The position numbers and the translations under genes were made by a program. A stretch of 64,000 nt of DNA from an uncultured Actinomycetes bacterium (GTDB lineage Bacteria > Actinomycetota > Actinomycetes > Nanopelagicales > Nanopelagicaceae): positions 17,474 to 81,473 of the forward strand of contig CALEGP010000033.1 of NCBI GenBank assembly GCA_937876245.1, written 5' to 3'. Within the stretch, counting starts at the first letter, position 1, and each line of letters begins with the position of its first letter. This document shows positions 39,627 through 49,200 of this stretch, piece after piece. Below the pieces are notes generated by a model, which saw nothing but the letters and a program-made list of their open reading frames with translations, made no database searches and was not told the origin of the DNA.

Positions 39627-40736
39627 TTACCTTTTGAATTTAATTTTTGCTCTGAGATCCCGCTTGGCCATTTTCCAAAGAGTTCTAGCAACATACGCGG
39701 TGGGCAATTTTTCGACAACACCTAAATCCATGGCGATTAAAGCCTTGGCAGCAAGTTCGACCGGGATCATTTTCACATCTGAATTTTCTCCGATCGCTAT
39801 CCTGGCTTCTTTAAAGGAATCCAAATCCCCAATAATTGTAATTCCCAATTCCTTGATTTCTTTTACACTTTTCAGTGAAAGAAATTCAGCAATATCAACT
39901 GCCCACTGTGGAGTTAAAAGCCTTGCTTCCTCTGGGCCAGGAACCACCTTATTTGTTAGGTACTTGAAGGCGCCATTTCGAATAAAAGTTTCATAATCAT
40001 GCCAACTTCGTTTTTTAGGAAATTTCTTATTCACGGCTCTGAGTAATTCAATTTCATTTAGTGTCAGTGATCTATTGCTATCCTGATCATTTTGGGGCTT
40101 CAAAAAATCTGGGTTTAATTCAAATACCTTATTGAACTGATCATAAATAAATTGTGGCTGCATTTCATCGACCGCAATCAAAAATACATTTTCTTTTCCA
40201 AAATGCTTCGCCCATTTCGCGAGTACCTCAGAGTGCATATGGCGAACCCAGAACGAAGGTGTAATAGTGGAGACCCCTGGCTCGTCCAGAATCGAATGTA
40301 GCCATTTTTCATAATTGCTCTTAATGCCGATCTTTAAATGTTGTTGGTAGGCAGATGGAATAATTTTAAGTAGGGGACGGAGAGTGAAGTAGATTTTTAC
40401 ATCATCTACCGCGATATCTCGCTTGAATTTGGCGATTTGCTCGTCATCTAATTCGCATAGGAATTCGGAACTGATTAGAGCAGTTCCTTTGGCTCTCTTT
40501 ATTTTGGTCAGGAATTCTTGCCACTTCTTATCTGTAGCAGGTACACCGCCACGGTCCTCCCAGCCCCAAGTCTTGCCCATTAAAGATGAGATGGCCTTGT
40601 GGTGAGCTTTTCCCCCAACATGAGGGTAGGTGATTCCTGCTTTTTCTAATTCCTTAGTGGCGGCGAAGAAACTTGACTGGATTGCAGTTGTTCCGGTCTT
40701 GTGAAAACCCGCGTGAACAATAATCTTCTTGGCCAT
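39627..40736 (-). CDS. Sulfotransferase-like protein
   Basis: This 369-residue protein starts with a P-loop-like 5'-phosphosulfate motif HAGFHKTGTTAIQSSF (about 8-23) and has the FTLRPLLKIIPSAYQQHL segment near 117, where sulfotransferases bind the 3'-phosphate of PAPS (Arg, then Ser). It may transfer sulfate from PAPS to a glycan or lipid at the membrane. It ends 6 bases from the nucleotidyltransferase stop, converging. PAPS synthesis genes are not in the window, so activity is inferred from motif only. Confidence 0.7.
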   Translation of the reverse strand: MAKKIIVHAGFHKTGTTAIQSSFFAATKELEKAGITYPHVGGKAHHKAISSLMGKTWGWEDRGGVPATDKKWQEFLTKIKRAKGTALISSEFLCELDDEQIAKFKRDIAVDDVKIYFTLRPLLKIIPSAYQQHLKIGIKSNYEKWLHSILDEPGVSTITPSFWVRHMHSEVLAKWAKHFGKENVFLIAVDEMQPQFIYDQFNKVFELNPDFLKPQNDQDSNRSLTLNEIELLRAVNKKFPKKRSWHDYETFIRNGAFKYLTNKVVPGPEEARLLTPQWAVDIAEFLSLKSVKEIKELGITIIGDLDSFKEARIAIGENSDVKMIPVELAAKALIAMDLGVVEKLPTAYVARTLWKMAKRDLRAKIKFKR

Positions 40737-40793
40737 GCAAGAAACTTTACCTTGTGCTTGCTACTCTAAGGTAAAGAGCTGTCAAATAATCGG

Positions 40794-41513
40794 CTAATTA
40801 ATCTGTGAAAGCGCAGTTTTTAGCACTTGGTAGACCTCTTGCCGTGGATCGATAAGTTCAAAATGACCGAGGTTAGCTACCTCTAAAAGGTCAAGATCAT
40901 TTAGCTGCTTTAAGAATAGATAATCCCTCGAGAATTGGATTGGTACTCGCATATCCAATGCTCCATGTATCAAAACCGTTTTCATTTTTGGTTGATTGCA
41001 TCGCATAGGATCTAAATCCCTTCGAATTTCTGCCGGGCAGCCAAGAAAATCAGATACTGCTCCTTCATCAAGATCCAGCTCCTCTGCCCGCAGTAGATCT
41101 GTAACAGGAGCAAGTGCAATGACGCCCACCGCACTAGTTTGATTTGCAACGAGTAGCGCCAGATGCCCGCCAGCAGAATGACCAAGCAAGATAATTTTCG
41201 AGAATTCTTTCTTTACGACTTCTACTGCAGTTAGAACGTCTGAAATCATGGCATCAGGATTTCCAATTATTCTTCGATACTCAATCAGCGCAACAGGCCA
41301 CCCATCCTTCGCGATGTTGCTTGCCAGCGGAGTGCAATGGCGCCGATCATATTCAGAGCGCCAATACCCACCATGGATTAAGACAACTAATGGTTTAGCT
41401 ATATTGGCGGGCAGATAGAAATCAATGACCTGGTCTTCAGAATTTCCATAGGGCGTACTTTTCGTTGGAGTCACTGGCTCCATATCAAATATCGATCGAT
41501 CTTCTTCTTTCAT
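40794..41513 (-). CDS. Alpha/beta hydrolase (kynurenine-formamidase/esterase-like)
   Basis: A hydrolase of about 239 residues. The oxyanion segment is IHGGYWR, the nucleophile elbow GHSAGG, and the acid and base are likely in HGALDMRVP and LGHFELIDP. The HGGYWR motif is typical of kynurenine formamidase-like enzymes. The frame opens further upstream, but the ATG at 41511-41513 comes 2 bases after the stop of the ABM gene and fits the family better. It forms a two-gene operon with that gene; the natural substrate is unknown. Confidence 0.82.
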   Translation of the reverse strand: MKEEDRSIFDMEPVTPTKSTPYGNSEDQVIDFYLPANIAKPLVVLIHGGYWRSEYDRRHCTPLASNIAKDGWPVALIEYRRIIGNPDAMISDVLTAVEVVKKEFSKIILLGHSAGGHLALLVANQTSAVGVIALAPVTDLLRAEELDLDEGAVSDFLGCPAEIRRDLDPMRCNQPKMKTVLIHGALDMRVPIQFSRDYLFLKQLNDLDLLEVANLGHFELIDPRQEVYQVLKTALSQIN

Positions 41514-41515
41514 TT

Positions 41516-41803
41516 CTATAGTGAGTTCATTACAGTAATTTTTTCTCCATGCACAAATTCCTTCGCCACAATTTGCCATGCTCTGCTAGCATCATTGATC
41601 ATATGAGAATCCCACAAAGTCCTATCTGTCCAAATTTCCCATACACAAATCCGATCTTGGTTTTGCGTATCTTGAAAAATTTCTAACGCTTCGCACCCTT
41701 CTTCACTTCGAATATGCGCTCCATGGTTCAAAAGTTTTCCCAAAAATTCCGCTTTCTGACCGGTCTTAATATCGATTTCAACGAACAGGTATATCTTTTT
41801 CAT
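41516..41803 (-). CDS. Antibiotic biosynthesis monooxygenase (ABM)-fold protein, copy 1
   Basis: A 95-residue dimeric alpha-beta-barrel protein of the YgiN/ABM type, which includes quinol monooxygenases. The conserved His and Trp positions appear in NHGAHIRSEEGC and VWEIWTDRTLWDSH. I start at the ATG at 41801-41803 (MKKIYLF), preceded by GAGGAAGCC. A second copy at 50701-50988 is identical at 85 of 95 residues and also at the flanking bases, so the two arose by duplication or by transfer from a close relative. Confidence 0.82.
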   Translation of the reverse strand: MKKIYLFVEIDIKTGQKAEFLGKLLNHGAHIRSEEGCEALEIFQDTQNQDRICVWEIWTDRTLWDSHMINDASRAWQIVAKEFVHGEKITVMNSL

Positions 41804-41977
41804 GGCTTCCTCAATCCTGATTTGGAAATAGTTCCATAGCGTACTACTAGCCATTTGAATATATGTTAGAAGCTCAAAGAGTGCTAGCCCCCACGAGGCC
41901 GATATTTTGTGATGTAACTAATTTATTTTTCCAGATTTTCCTTCATTGCAAGACATCCAAAGTGAGAGGATGTGGTC

Positions 41978-43807
41978 GTGACCAAAACTGTAGTTCCGCT
42001 TCATCAAGTAACTATTAGATTCGCCGGCGATAGTGGCGATGGCATGCAACTCACGGGAGATCGTTTCACTATGGACACTGCGAGTTTAGGAAATGATATT
42101 TCAACTCTGCCTAACTATCCTGCCGAGATCCGGGCTCCCCAAGGAACACTTCCCGGAGTTTCATCCTTCCAGCTTCACTTCGCTGATCATCATATTCAAA
42201 CCCCAGGAGATGCTCCAGATGTTTTAGTCGCGATGAATCCGGCGGCTCTCAAAGCGAATATTCGAGATTTGCCGAGGGGTGCAACCATCATCGTAGATCG
42301 TGACGAATTTTCACCACGGAATCTTACGAAAGTCGGGTATGAATCGAATCCACTTGAGGATGGATCGCTGGATAGTTACAAAGTGCACGCCGTAGCATTA
42401 ACCAGCATTACAGTTGCAGCAGTTTCTGAATTAAATCTAACTCGCAAAGATGCAGAGCGTTCCAAGAACATGTTCGCACTTGGGCTTCTGACGTGGATGT
42501 ACCACCGAGATACAAAATCTACTGAAAATTTTCTCGCGGCAAAATTTGCAAAAAAACCGGATCTATTAGCGGCTAATTTAATAGCTTTCAAGTCTGGCTG
42601 GAACTATGGGGAGGCAACCGAGGATTTTGCCGTTTCCTACGAAATAGCTCCGGCAAAAATGCCGCCTGGTAAGTATCGAAATATGAGCGGAAATGTTGCT
42701 ATCTCATATGGATTAATCGCTGCATCTAGTCGCAGCAATCTGAAACTTTTCTTGGGTTCGTATCCGATTACACCTGCTTCGGATATTTTGCATGAACTTT
42801 CAAAACATAAGAAGTTTGGTGTCATAACTTTTCAAGCAGAAGATGAGATTGCGGCTGTTGGATCTGCGCTTGGCGCTTCTTATGGCGGTGCACTCGGCGT
42901 AACAACAACTTCTGGTCCGGGAATTGCACTTAAAGCAGAGATGATCGGTTTAGCGGTCATGCTGGAATTGCCCTTAATAATAATTGATGTGCAACGCGGC
43001 GGTCCTTCAACTGGCCTACCAACCAAGACAGAACAAGCAGATTTGCTCCAGGTTATGTTTGGGCGAAATGGTGAGTCTCCAGCAGCTGTTCTTGCCCCCT
43101 CTACTGCAAGTGATTGTTTTGATATCGCTATGGAAGCTGTAAGGATTGCCACGACTTATCGCGTGCCAGTTTTTATTCTTTCGGACGGCTATATTGCCAA
43201 TGGCTCTGAACCTTGGAGAATTCCGGAAGTAGCGGACTTGCCTGACCTACGGGTCGAATTTGCAAAAAGTCAAGAGAATTTCTTGCCATATGAACGCGAT
43301 GCAAAAACTTTGGCTAGGCCATGGGCTATTCCAGGCACAAAAGGAATGGAACACCGAATTGGCGGAGTTGAGAAGGCAGATAAGACTGGTGCAATCTCCT
43401 ACGATCCAGTTAACCACGACCTTATGGTTCGTGCTCGCGCCGCCAAAGTAGCCGGCATTGAAATTCCTGACTTAGAAGTAGATGACCCAAACAACGACGC
43501 CAAAGTTCTATTACTAGGTTGGGGTTCAACATTCGGACCGATTTCAGCCGCAGTAGAGGCCCTTCGACTTAATGGCGAAAAGATTGCGCAAGCCCATTTG
43601 CGATACATAAACCCATTTCCAAAAAACTTAGGCCAAATTCTTTCAAAATATGATCGAGTCATCGTTCCTGAAATGAATTTAGGACAATTGGCTATGTTGC
43701 TTAGATCAGAATTCCTAAAGGATATTACTGGTTATAACAGGGTTCGAGGGCTGCCATTCTCGACAGTCGAATTAATCGAGGCAGCAATGGCGGTGCTACA
43801 TGACTGA
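41978..43807 (+). CDS. korA: 2-oxoacid:ferredoxin oxidoreductase subunit alpha (KorA, gamma-alpha fusion)
   Basis: KorA, with KorB, oxidises 2-oxoglutarate to succinyl-CoA with ferredoxin as acceptor, replacing the E1-type dehydrogenase in the TCA cycle. The N-terminal gamma domain has FAGDSGDGMQLTGDRF (about 11-26); the alpha domain begins near 222 with GNVAISYGLIAA and SYPITPASDILHEL. I start at the GTG at 41978, 7 bases after GAGAGGA; a GTG two codons earlier sits too close to that site. It overlaps korB by 8 bases. Confidence 0.93.
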   Translation: MTKTVVPLHQVTIRFAGDSGDGMQLTGDRFTMDTASLGNDISTLPNYPAEIRAPQGTLPGVSSFQLHFADHHIQTPGDAPDVLVAMNPAALKANIRDLPRGATIIVDRDEFSPRNLTKVGYESNPLEDGSLDSYKVHAVALTSITVAAVSELNLTRKDAERSKNMFALGLLTWMYHRDTKSTENFLAAKFAKKPDLLAANLIAFKSGWNYGEATEDFAVSYEIAPAKMPPGKYRNMSGNVAISYGLIAASSRSNLKLFLGSYPITPASDILHELSKHKKFGVITFQAEDEIAAVGSALGASYGGALGVTTTSGPGIALKAEMIGLAVMLELPLIIIDVQRGGPSTGLPTKTEQADLLQVMFGRNGESPAAVLAPSTASDCFDIAMEAVRIATTYRVPVFILSDGYIANGSEPWRIPEVADLPDLRVEFAKSQENFLPYERDAKTLARPWAIPGTKGMEHRIGGVEKADKTGAISYDPVNHDLMVRARAAKVAGIEIPDLEVDDPNNDAKVLLLGWGSTFGPISAAVEALRLNGEKIAQAHLRYINPFPKNLGQILSKYDRVIVPEMNLGQLAMLLRSEFLKDITGYNRVRGLPFSTVELIEAAMAVLHD

Positions 43808-44801
43808 TATAGCTTTGACAAAGAAAAACTTCACATCAGACCAGGAAGTTAAGTGGTGTCCTGGGTGCGGGGACTACTCAATTCTTTCGACAGTGCAATC
43901 ATTTCTGCCCGAGCTTGGAGTGCCACGCGAAAATATCGTTTTCATCTCGGGAATTGGTTGCTCCTCTCGCTTTCCATATTATTTAGAAACTTTTGGAATC
44001 CATTCAATCCATGGTCGGGCACCAACACTTGCAACAGGCTTAGCGATATCGAGACCTGATCTTTCGATCTTTGTTATTACGGGTGATGGAGATGCCCTTT
44101 CTATTGGTGGAAACCACTTGATTCATGCCCTGCGACGCAATGTAAATTTAAAGATATTGCTGTTCAATAACAGAATTTACGGCCTGACTAAAGGCCAATA
44201 CTCCCCAACTAGCGAGCAAGGCAAAATTACGAAATCCACTCCCGCTGGCTCATTGGATACTCCGTTTAATCCAATCTCACTTGCTCTTGGAGCCGAAGCT
44301 TCCTTTGTAGCCCGGTCAATAGATAGCGATCGTAAACATTTGACTGAAATTTTGCGTGCAGCGTCTCTGTTCAATGGCTCGGCTCTGATTGAGATTTACC
44401 AAAACTGCCCCATATTTAATGACGATGCCTACCAAATTTTGAAAGATGGCGAGACAAAGAATTCGGCAATTTTGCAATTAGTCCAAGGCCAGCCCATTAA
44501 ATCTCAAACTCACGGTGTTATTTATCAAGAAGGATCAATGAAAGTGGTCGAACTTGAGAGTGTTTCGGAAAGTGAACTAGTTATACATAATGCCAATAAC
44601 CCGGACCCGTCTTATGCCTTCGCTCTTTCCAGGCTTTCAGCTTCGGTATTGGACCATGTTCCAATAGGCATCTTCCGAAATGTAAGTAGGGCCGAGTACG
44701 CCGGGCAAGTTAATGACCAAATAGCCGAAGCAATTGCCGAACAGGGACCAGGCGATCTGGAGAGCCTGCTTACAGGTGGGGACACCTGGGAAGTTAAATA
44801 A
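43800..44801 (+). CDS. korB: 2-oxoacid:ferredoxin oxidoreductase subunit beta (KorB)
   Basis: The beta subunit binds thiamine diphosphate: ITGDGDALSIGGNHLIHALRR (within about 98-118) with the NNRIYGLTKGQ segment is the ThDP-Mg site. WCPGCGDYSIL near 20 and GIGCSSRFPYY near 52 hold Cys residues used for the 4Fe-4S cluster. At 333 residues it has normal length. It directly follows korA in a two-gene operon. Ferredoxin is not encoded nearby. Confidence 0.94.
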   Translation: MTDIALTKKNFTSDQEVKWCPGCGDYSILSTVQSFLPELGVPRENIVFISGIGCSSRFPYYLETFGIHSIHGRAPTLATGLAISRPDLSIFVITGDGDALSIGGNHLIHALRRNVNLKILLFNNRIYGLTKGQYSPTSEQGKITKSTPAGSLDTPFNPISLALGAEASFVARSIDSDRKHLTEILRAASLFNGSALIEIYQNCPIFNDDAYQILKDGETKNSAILQLVQGQPIKSQTHGVIYQEGSMKVVELESVSESELVIHNANNPDPSYAFALSRLSASVLDHVPIGIFRNVSRAEYAGQVNDQIAEAIAEQGPGDLESLLTGGDTWEVK

Positions 44802-44825
44802 ATAATTTGGAAAACTTAAAACCCC

Positions 44826-44851
44826 GCTATTCCACATAGCAGCGCTTTTTT
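44826..44851 (+). terminator. Probable terminator after korB
   Basis: A short hairpin (GCTAT, 5-base loop, ATAGC) is followed by AGCGC and six Ts, 24 bases after the korB stop, in the gap between converging genes. The stem is short and the T tract does not directly abut it, so it is only a moderate candidate. Confidence 0.5.
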
Positions 44852-44891
44852 CGCAATTTTTCTATAATTCTCGAAGTTGGCATTCTCCAGA

Positions 44892-45500
44892 CTAATTATG
44901 TGACCAATCGCTCGGGTCTTCTGAATTGTTCGGTGAGAGCCCAATAATGTCTCCGTTCGTGGAACACCCTAGGCCAATTACCGTCCGATTAGCATAGGCA
45001 AAGTAGGCAACGACTTGATTAATTTCTAATATCTCTCCATCACTGTAGCCGGCTTCTCGAAGTTGACCGATCATCAGCTCAGAAGATTTAGGTGGCGTCA
45101 GATTTAAATCTCGTGCATATATCAGAGCCAATTTTTCTTTCTCATCCAATGGAGCGGCAGAGATATCGCGGTTGATAATCGCTGCCTTAATACCTTCAGA
45201 CTTTTGGTCATCACCAAGTAGGCGTTTCATTCCTGCGAAGTGATGTTCAAAACAATATTCACAATTATTTAACGAACTTATAAAAACTCCAAGAGTTTCT
45301 AGAAACCATTTTGGAATAGTGTTAGCCGAATGATGTAGTACATATTTATAAATAGCCATGTGGCCCTCCATAGTATGGGGGCGCAGAGAATGGGCCATCA
45401 TTATATTGTCTACATTATTGTCTGGTCCTTTTATGCGGTCATAAAGTTCTTTTAGATGACCCTCTGCATCTTCAAACGAAATTGTTTTAATCCAAGCCAT
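44892..45500 (-). CDS. Carboxymuconolactone decarboxylase/AhpD-like peroxidase-related protein
   Basis: A 202-residue all-helical protein of the AhpD-like superfamily. The redox motif E-x2-C-x2-C-x3-H is suggested by NNCEYCFEHHFAG (about 78-90), which would give alkylhydroperoxidase-like activity. It is the last gene left of the tRNA-repeat island. The last codons and bases after its stop (44877-44907) recur with two changes at 59755-59785, where no complete gene exists. Confidence 0.85.
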   Translation of the reverse strand: MAWIKTISFEDAEGHLKELYDRIKGPDNNVDNIMMAHSLRPHTMEGHMAIYKYVLHHSANTIPKWFLETLGVFISSLNNCEYCFEHHFAGMKRLLGDDQKSEGIKAAIINRDISAAPLDEKEKLALIYARDLNLTPPKSSELMIGQLREAGYSDGEILEINQVVAYFAYANRTVIGLGCSTNGDIIGLSPNNSEDPSDWSHN

Positions 45501-45582
45501 GGTGCTCTCCTCTTGAAAGGCAGTATTTACGAATGATGCTGAGTGGCTGAATTCCAGTCAATTCACCTGTGCAAATCATCGC

Positions 45583-45612
45583 AGGTTAACGGGATAACCT
45601 CAGGATTTTTTC
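45583..45612. terminator. Candidate hairpin terminator at the island edge
   Basis: Arms AGGTTA (45583-45588) and TAACCT (45595-45600) form a 6-bp stem with a 6-base loop, followed after CAGGA by six Ts. The spacing from stem to T tract is loose, so a role as terminator is uncertain. Confidence 0.3.
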
Positions 45613-45626
45613 GTCACCTGAACTAC

Positions 45627-45647
45627 TGAAAGCAAATTGAAAGCAAA
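45627..45647 (+). repeat. 10-base direct repeat near the left tRNA copy
   Basis: TGAAAGCAAA occurs twice with one base between copies (45627-45636 and 45638-45647), an 11-base period, about 55 bases from the tRNA-Arg 3'-end copy. Short direct repeats beside an attachment core can be arm-type sites of tyrosine recombinases, but this is only a positional guess. Confidence 0.35.
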
Positions 45648-45700
45648 AGTGCGAGGCATTAAAAAAAGGGGGTTCGACTAATGAATCTGAGCGTGATCTT

Positions 45701-45725
45701 GGCGCGCTTGGAGGGATTCGAACCC
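45701..45725 (-). repeat. tRNA-Arg 3'-end copy A (probable attachment-site remnant)
   Basis: Read on the minus strand this gives a T-arm (GGGTTCGAATCCCTC) and acceptor half (CAAGCGC) followed by G-CCA, matching 22 bases of the tRNA-Arg at the right end of the window without change. Upstream of the T-arm the match is lost, so no complete tRNA is present. It is the leftmost of four direct copies and lies before the G+C-rich trehalose fusion gene. Confidence 0.65.
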
Positions 45726-46241
45726 GCTACCATTGAATTAGGTAGGCCCTATGGTCAATTTGTTGTTGTTACAAGCCTATTTTACACGGTAAATCCATAT
45801 TGCTGTGCCCCTGTTTCTCAGGGTGTTTCACTTGAGTGGCTGACCGCGTGGCTGACCTCAATTAGAGGTTTCGAATAATCTGGGAGCCAATCAACCGGCC
45901 TTGACTAGCGTAATAGTAGAGAAGCGCACAATATATGGGCGTCTACGTAGACCTGTACTTTCATATGAATGCGAAATTCGATAATTGAGCTTTTACTAGG
46001 CTTATTACATGCGGTAATGGGCGTGACTAGTAGTCCGTAAGACCTTACTTCCGTTAACTCTTAATTAGCGAAGGCGAGAGCGGGCTTTCCTGACAATTCT
46101 TCAGTTTCACGCTTGTTTCAAGGCACTATCTTGACGATCAATTATCGAATTGAAGTGATTGTTAGCAACTGGTGAGCAGTACCTTTCTAGGGTGGCGCTC
46201 ACTAGTCACAAAGTAGGAAAGTAGGTTAGTTTCTTCAATAG

Positions 46242-49200
46242 ATGAATACTGTTGAGGGAGACGCCGAGTTCGTAGTTGTCGCGAACAGATTGCCGATCGA
46301 GCCTATTTATGAGGATATGAACCCCGACCTCGAGATCATTGGCTGGCGCACGAGTCCTGGTGGCCTAGTAAGTGCGCTTGATCCGGTGCTGAAGGGACGC
46401 AATTCTGTTTGGGTAGGAGCAGGAGAATTAGCCCCTGACCAAGTGGGTGCCTTCGAGCAAACTCGCCTCGATGCCGTATCAATCCCGGCTGCGGACTACC
46501 TTGATTACTACTCAGGTTTTGCAAACACCGCAATCTGGCCGCTGTATCACGCAGCTGTCATTGCTCCCGAGTTCCATCGTCCACAATTCGATGCCTACAG
46601 TCGTGTTAACTCACTGTTTGCAGACAGGGTTGCTGAACTAGCAGCTGAGGGTGGAACGGTTTGGGTTCACGACTACCAGCTCCAATTGGTCCCGCAAGCA
46701 CTTCGGTCACTTCGACCAGATGTCCTCATTGGGTTCTTTTTGCATATTCCCTTTCCGCCAGCAATCTTGTTTGCTCAAGTGCCTTGGCGCGCACAACTTC
46801 TTCGCGGAATGCTCGGATCTGATCTCGTCGGGTTTCAGACGCACCAAGACGCATCCCATTTCATCGACGCTTGCAAGCGAATACTCGGTGCTCGAGTTGA
46901 AGATGGAAAAGTACTGATTGACGGACGCACCGTTCGAGTTGCAGCGTTTCCTATCGGTATTGATGCGCAGTCCTATTCGGACACTGCAAGGGATCCTGCA
47001 GTGCAGCAACGAGCCCGTGAATTCAGGGAAGAGTTGGGTAATCCGCAAACACTGATGCTCGGGATTGATCGACTCGACTACACCAAGGGCATAGACGTGC
47101 GCATTAAAGCTTTTGCCGAGCTACTGGAGTCGGAGCGCCTCGATCCTGCTACCACCGTGCTTGTGCAAGTTGCTGTTCCATCGCGCGAAAACTTATCGGA
47201 TTATCGCGCCATCCGTGATGAGGTGGAACTACTTGTCGGACGCGTCAATGGCTCACTAGCGAGAGTGGGCACAAACCCGATTAATTATCTGCGTCGAGTT
47301 CTCACTCGAGAAGAACTCGTGGCGCTCTACGTTGCTGCCGATGTGATGCTGGTGACACCACTTCGTGATGGGATGAACCTCGTCGCAAAAGAATATGTGG
47401 CAACCCGTAATGATAACTCGGGTGCACTTGTGCTCAGTGAATTTACTGGTGCTGCAGCGCAGTTAGTCGACGCCTGGCTTGTCAATCCTTTTGATACGGC
47501 GGGAGTAGAGGACGCGATTTGCGCAGCGGTGCTTGCCTCTCCTTCTGAAAAATCTATTCGTATGAGTTCGCTACGTCGCGGAGTTTTCGAAGACAATGTA
47601 AACCTGTGGGCATCGCAGTTTCTGACTGCGCTGCAATCAAGTTCGAGTCTCGAAGAGACGAAAAGTGAACCTTCAACGAACCCAGCACCGCCACTTAAGG
47701 AATTAGCCAGTACACCTCGGCTCCTGATCTGCTGTGACTACGACGGAACGCTCTCTCCACTCGTCGATGATCCAAAGAAAGCAATTCCGCTCGACGGCGC
47801 CATCCGAGCATTGCGCAAGTTGTCCATGTTGCCATCAACAACCGTTGCCGTTGTCTCTGGTCGAGCACTTCGTGATCTTGCCGAACTTTCGCGACTGCCT
47901 TCAGAGATTCACCTCGTAGGTAGCCATGGTTCTGAGTTTGATCGCGGACTCGCCTTAGATGCACAACAACTTCATCTTCTTGATCAAGTTATCTCGGCCG
48001 TGAAAGATCTAGTCGCCGGTGTGGCCGGGGCCCACGTCGAACTCAAACCAAGCAGCGCAGCAGTTCACGTGCGTCTAAGTAGTGATCCTGACCGTGAACG
48101 TCTTTTGCGTGAAGTGGTGATGGGGCCAGGTCAATTCCCAGGAGTCGTTATTCGCCACGGCAAAGGCGTTGTCGAACTGAGTGTGGTGAATTCGCAGAAA
48201 TCTGATGCCGTGAATGTGCTTCGTCAAAGAGTTGGCGCGACCGCAGTTATCTTCATTGGAGATGATGTCACCGATGAGTCGGTATTTGAGATTTTGAGCG
48301 GGCCAGATGTTGGAGTGAAAGTGGGTGATGGCCCAACGGCAGCGCCATGGCACGTTAATGAACCTCAAGATGTTATGCACCTGCTTGAAGATTTGTATTC
48401 ACTTCGGGAAAGCTGGTTGCTTGGCGGCCATGCTGAGCCGATTGAAGATTTCGTGCTGTTGTCGAATAGACATAGTGTTGCGTTGTTATCGCCGACGGGT
48501 TCCATTGATTGGCTTTGCGCACCACACCCTGATTCACCTGCAATTTTCGCAGCGCTCCTCGGTGACGACTCATCTGGGCATTTCAGTGTGCAGCCAGCGA
48601 AAAATACAAGCGTTTTAGCGCAAACTTATATCCCGGGAACGCTCACCGCGCGCACAAGGTGGGCTGATCTCAGTGTTGTGGACTACATGCCGATCTCAAT
48701 TTCTAGTGAGTACTCGCACTTGCGTTTGATTCGTCGGATCAGAGGCACGGTTCCGGCTCGGATTTCCTTTGCGCCTCGGCCTCAATTTGGGTCTGTCGCT
48801 GTGCGCTTTGAAGTGCAGCAAGACAGACTCATTGTTATCGGCGGCACTGACCCAATCGAACTTCTTGCGCCTGGCGTTGAGTGGGAAATTCATGAAGAAG
48901 CGGGTCACCAAACTGCCACGGCGATTGTTGATCCGAGCCACGGCGATGTTGTTCTCGAATTGCGATTTGGCGCGCACGAAGGTGCAGAGATGCTTGATGA
49001 GCTGTCCGAAGCCTTACTTCGTGCGGCAACAGAGAAGTCTTGGACTTCATGGCTTGCTGGGCTCAGCCTTCCTGGTATTCGTCCTCGCGCTGAGGTGCGC
49101 GCTGCGCTCACCCTTCGGGCGCTTTCACACGCTCCGACGGGCGGGATCTTGGCGGCAGCAACCACAAGTTTGCCTGAGCGGTTGGGTGGTATTCGCAATT

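Larger units (their letters stand above)
45501..46241. other. Gene-poor left boundary of the accessory island
   Basis: These 740 bases hold no gene I can support. They contain a hairpin (45583-45600), a 10-base direct repeat (45627-45647), a 25-base match to the 3' end of tRNA-Arg (45701-45725) and a long A/T-rich stretch before the trehalose gene. The base composition rises in G+C from about 46.1 kb on. It probably contains the left attachment border of the island and the promoter of the trehalose fusion gene. Confidence 0.5.

Noticed and set aside
45701..45780. A complete tRNA gene at copy A
   Set aside because: Only T-arm and acceptor half match; upstream bases do not fold into anticodon and D arms with a 7-base loop.
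45681..45878. Plus-strand frame of 65 codons across tRNA copy A
   Set aside because: It reads through the tRNA 3'-end repeat in the antisense direction and has no recognisable domain or ribosome site; a chance frame.
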